From Immundisolibacteraceae bacterium (GTDB taxonomy: Bacteria > Pseudomonadota > Gammaproteobacteria > Immundisolibacterales > Immundisolibacteraceae): a DNA stretch of 8,973 nt. Shown here in pieces: positions 6,867 to 8,973 of this stretch. Where the stretch lies: the NCBI GenBank assembly GCA_019090185.1, contig JAHRWJ010000090.1:1-8973 (forward strand), written 5' to 3'. How positions within the stretch are numbered: position 1 is the stretch's first letter; each line of letters starts with the position of its first letter. A model generated the notes under the pieces. It ran no database searches, was not told the DNA's origin, and saw only the letters and a program-made list of their open reading frames with translations. The translations under genes and the position numbers were made by a program.

Positions 6867-7811
6867 ATTGATAGCCCTTAATAGTTGATAGGCAGCAGTA
6901 GAAACCGGCATCTCAATCTGCTGTTCAACCCCAAGGGTAAGTAGATATCCGAGGGTTTCTTCTATCTCCAAACGTTTGCCGTGAAGCAGATCCTGAAGAG
7001 TCGACATGCGGTGCTGCGGCGCGCGTTGATGAAAGTCAGCTCCAACAGCCTGTACCAGAGCGATTGCATCCTGGGCCGCTGCTGAGGCGATGGCCGACGC
7101 CGGCAGCGGTCCATCATCGTTAATCTCAATGTTGAGGCTGTTGGCAACCTGGGCGGCTTCTTTGACCATATTGGCCGCATATTCAGCGCTGTGCGGATTG
7201 CTGCAAAATTGCCAGGTTGGCATTCGAGTTAGCACCGACAGGGTCATGACCGCACTCCAGGGGATAAATTTTGACCATTCCACCGTGTTGATTTGAGGGC
7301 TGGCAATCGTTTTTAACCCCGCGGTGTCGAACAGGCTGGATATCCTCTCGACACGGCTCGACAGTCCGCCTGTGGGTTCTCCGATATAGAGTCCTCGGTT
7401 TTGGGTGAATAGGATGTCACCGTTGTCCAGCAGTTCACCGCTGACATTGGCGGCGCAACCGAGTAATGCTTGTGTGCCGAATAATGCGGTGAGCTGCTGG
7501 TTTTTAAGAACACCATTCTGGACCGAAAATACGTTTCGAAATTGTTGACCCAGTAGCGGGGATAGGGCAGATTTGGTGTCATAGGTTTTGACCGTGGTGA
7601 TAAACAGGTCGGCCTCAGGCAGGGCTGTTGGATCAGTTTCAATCGGCACATTAACGGTTGTTTCGACGAGTCCGGTTAGAGTGACTCCCTGTTTGCGCAG
7701 GTAATTAGCTCTGTCGCCTCTGGCTAACAGAACCACTTGCTGTCCAGAACGAACCAGCAGAGCTGACATGATAGAGCCGAGTGCACCGGCGCCTTGTATC
7801 ACTGTAATCAT
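6855..7811 (-). CDS. 2-dehydropantoate 2-reductase (ketopantoate reductase) family protein
   Basis: This 318-residue protein has the length and motifs of the PanE/ApbA family, whose type member reduces ketopantoate to pantoate with NADPH for pantothenate and coenzyme A synthesis in the cytoplasm. The N-terminal Rossmann loop is GAGALG (7-12) with R31 in LLARGD, a position suited to NADPH. The family residues K75 (TVKTYD), N99 (SVQNG), K181 (EWSKF), S270 and D274 (MSTLQD) and E282 (LEIE) are present. The active-site asparagine that follows the lysine by four residues in E. coli PanE is W185 here. Several family members of uncertain substrate also vary at this site, so I give no gene symbol. 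The start is ATG 7811; no good ribosome binding site is seen. It is separated by 361 bases from the operon to its left and is probably a single-gene unit. Confidence 0.88.
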   Translation of the reverse strand: MITVIQGAGALGSIMSALLVRSGQQVVLLARGDRANYLRKQGVTLTGLVETTVNVPIETDPTALPEADLFITTVKTYDTKSALSPLLGQQFRNVFSVQNGVLKNQQLTALFGTQALLGCAANVSGELLDNGDILFTQNRGLYIGEPTGGLSSRVERISSLFDTAGLKTIASPQINTVEWSKFIPWSAVMTLSVLTRMPTWQFCSNPHSAEYAANMVKEAAQVANSLNIEINDDGPLPASAIASAAAQDAIALVQAVGADFHQRAPQHRMSTLQDLLHGKRLEIEETLGYLLTLGVEQQIEMPVSTAAYQLLRAINSAQ

Positions 7812-8115
7812 GAAGGTTTTTTGTCCACTGTTGGATGGGGGTGAAAAATGTCGATCAGAACCGCTTTGGTTGCATCGGCTCTAAAGTTATTGGCCAGTAG
7901 GGCGACGCAGTAGTTAGGTTTTCCTCTAGTATCTGAGCCGAGTAAATCCGTTTTTTTTGCGATTGTTGATTGTCTTGACCAGGTTCAAGTAAGTTTGATT
8001 GGGTGCAGTTAACGACACTGTTTTTTGGAGCGTAATGTGGGTAGTGATTGTCGCAGAATTAGTTATGGAGTTGCGGTTGGATGTTATCAGGGACTGACTT
8101 AATCGATGTATAACG
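7812..8115. other. divergent intergenic region (reductase and lipoprotein genes)
   Basis: These 304 bases separate two genes transcribed away from each other, so they should hold both promoters. I find no convincing -35/-10 pair in either direction. Seen are a T8 run at 7951-7958 and a CGGCTC/GAGCCG pair (7875-7880 area and 7935-7940) spaced about 55 bases apart. The open frame on the minus strand at 8135-7926 is composed of low-complexity, non-protein-like sequence and is not called. Confidence 0.5.
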
Positions 8116-8721
8116 ATGAAGCGTGACACGGTCAAGTTGGGGCGTTACCGGTGTTTGAGCTGGCTTTGGTTGGCAGGGGCGATTGTGGTTGTTGGCGGCT
8201 GTAGCGGCAACCCATTGCCAAGTTCCCAGGCAGCAGTGCATTCTAAATGGGATAGTTTTGCGGAGGCAAAGCAGGCTTTCGATGCTATTGATCTGGGCAA
8301 AACCACAACAGAGGCGTTGGATGATATCGGCTACGGCTTAAATAGCTCCCCCAACGTCCGGATTCTGAATTATCTCGAACTTACCGGACGCTTTATGCCC
8401 AATCCAGCGATCGGCTTTGAGCAATTAGATGAGCAAGTCAGGCGCTGTTTAAAGGCTAAAACAGCCTGTGAGGGGTACCTGGTTAATGTTCGCAAGATCA
8501 ACAAGGTTCGCGAGGGCAGCGTGATGCTCGACTTGTTGAATATTAAACGCCGAACTCGATCAACCGGCTGGCAGTTTGATGCGCTGCTGCTCATTAATAA
8601 AAATTTGGTGGTTTATAAAATTTGGGGAGGTACCCCCAACATCAATGAGCAGAGCAATAGTAATAACCCCTTGGGCCCACTACAAAAATTACCTAGCGCG
8701 GTGGTCGGCCAGGTATTTTAA
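8116..8721 (+). CDS. small putative outer-membrane lipoprotein with BamE/SmpA-like N-terminal motif
   Basis: This 201-residue protein has a basic start (MKRDTVK), a hydrophobic stretch (about 13-26) and a lipobox VGGC with lipidated C29. S30 after the cysteine favours sorting to the outer membrane. After a short linker, AFDAIDLGKTTTEALDDIG (54-72) resembles the 'GkTt..ev...lG' helix of BamE/SmpA-like lipoproteins. The rest does not match that family, which is shorter, and contains LNYLELTGRFMPN (84-96), a possible disulfide pair C111/C118, and a conserved-looking NPLGPLQKLP near the end (184-193). I know of no assigned function for this longer group. The start ATG 8116 has no clear ribosome binding site, but no better start exists because the signal peptide begins here. 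It is divergent from the reductase gene and convergent with the partial gene at the right edge. Confidence 0.82.
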   Translation: MKRDTVKLGRYRCLSWLWLAGAIVVVGGCSGNPLPSSQAAVHSKWDSFAEAKQAFDAIDLGKTTTEALDDIGYGLNSSPNVRILNYLELTGRFMPNPAIGFEQLDEQVRRCLKAKTACEGYLVNVRKINKVREGSVMLDLLNIKRRTRSTGWQFDALLLINKNLVVYKIWGGTPNINEQSNSNNPLGPLQKLPSAVVGQVF

Positions 8722-8743
8722 GCGGGCAAAATTAACAGCTAGC

Positions 8744-8819
8744 AGACTGTCGGAGTTTGAGCGATCTACTGCCTCAAACCGGACTTTCCCTCGCTACGAG
8801 CTGTGAAGTCGGACAGACT
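8744..8819. repeat. 76-base foldable element between convergent genes (possible bidirectional terminator or intergenic repeat)
   Basis: The sequence can fold as a three-way junction. The outer stem pairs 8744-8751 with 8812-8819 (7 of 8 pairs). Arm A is GTTTGAG/CTCAAAC (8755-8761 with 8773-8779). Arm B is GACTT/AAGTC (8782-8786 with 8806-8810), capped by CTCG-CTA-CGAG (8790-8800). TTTT follows at 8819-8822. It lies 22 bases after the lipoprotein stop and abuts the stop of the right-edge gene. It could end transcription of the lipoprotein gene or be a copy of a dispersed palindromic repeat; one copy only is visible here. It lacks the T-loop and acceptor features of a tRNA. Confidence 0.5.
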
Positions 8820-8820
8820 T

Positions 8821-8973
8821 TTAGAGGGAATGATCAAGAAACCCGGGATTTACATCCGCATCATGGTAAGAAAGTGCTTTACCAAGTTCGGATTCTGTCC
8901 AGGTAACTGGGTCAAACTCCGGGTGGGCATCGACAGTGCGACCACCGCAACAGAGCTCTAGACGGATACCAAA
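8821..8973 (-). CDS. 3' end of an unidentified protein gene (partial, runs off right edge)
   Basis: Reading leftward from base 8973, an unbroken frame of 50 codons ends at TAA (8823-8821). The peptide has balanced, protein-like composition, with LELCCGGRTVDAHPEF and DPVTWTESELGKAL followed by DADVNPGFLDHSL at the end. The P-x-T-W-T-x-S-E-L helix start and the acidic tail look like a genuine C-terminus. I do not recognise the family. The gene converges with the lipoprotein gene and is separated from it by 99 bases holding the foldable element. Confidence 0.6.
   Translation of the reverse strand, partial: FGIRLELCCGGRTVDAHPEFDPVTWTESELGKALSYHDADVNPGFLDHSL

Noticed and set aside
7926..8135. Minus-strand open frame of 69 codons in the divergent intergenic region
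   Set aside because: It is rich in Thr, Asn, Ser and Ile with no ribosome binding site, and it overlaps the start of the lipoprotein gene. It most likely reflects AT-rich non-coding DNA.
8744..8819. The 76-base foldable element as a tRNA gene
   Set aside because: The length matches, but there is no T-loop GTTCNANNC, no D-arm pattern and no regular anticodon arm.

Overview
The window suggests a gammaproteobacterium, probably an aquatic or marine one. The reasons are a DUF1329 exported protein, a CheA-like Hpt kinase with CheY and CheX partners, a PknB-type kinase, and a GC content near 50 percent by eye. This placement is inference from gene families only.

Layout from left to right: positions 1-6493 hold six minus-strand genes packed head to tail, probably one operon read right to left. 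In order of transcription they are: an exported DUF1329 protein (6493-5204); a membrane PAS/Hpt/ATPase histidine kinase related to CheA but without the CheW-binding domain (5167-3044); a single-domain CheY-like receiver (3024-2656); a CheX-family phosphatase overlapping it by 8 bases (2663-2196); an unrecognised 221-residue protein (2148-1483); and a Ser/Thr protein kinase that runs off the left edge (1472 to beyond 1). The gaps are 36, 19, -8, 47 and 10 bases. A promoter-like sequence and a very strong ribosome binding site lie ahead of the first gene.

Positions 6494-6854 are a non-coding gap with several short inverted repeats. They are followed by a minus-strand ketopantoate-reductase-family gene (7811-6855). 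A 304-base intergenic region separates that gene from a divergent plus-strand lipoprotein gene (8116-8721). The lipoprotein gene converges on the 3' end of a gene entering from the right edge on the minus strand (8973-8821). Between these two stop codons sits a 76-base sequence that can fold into a three-way junction.

The likely theme of the left two thirds is a dedicated signalling pathway. A periplasm- and PAS-sensing kinase would phosphorylate the CheY-like protein through its Hpt histidine, and CheX would remove the phosphate. The last two genes would link this to Ser/Thr phosphorylation. The kinase tail beyond the catalytic domain looks like a decayed MglA/COG2229-type small GTPase fold, which is the most unusual thing in the window. 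No mobile element, CRISPR array, rRNA or tRNA was found.
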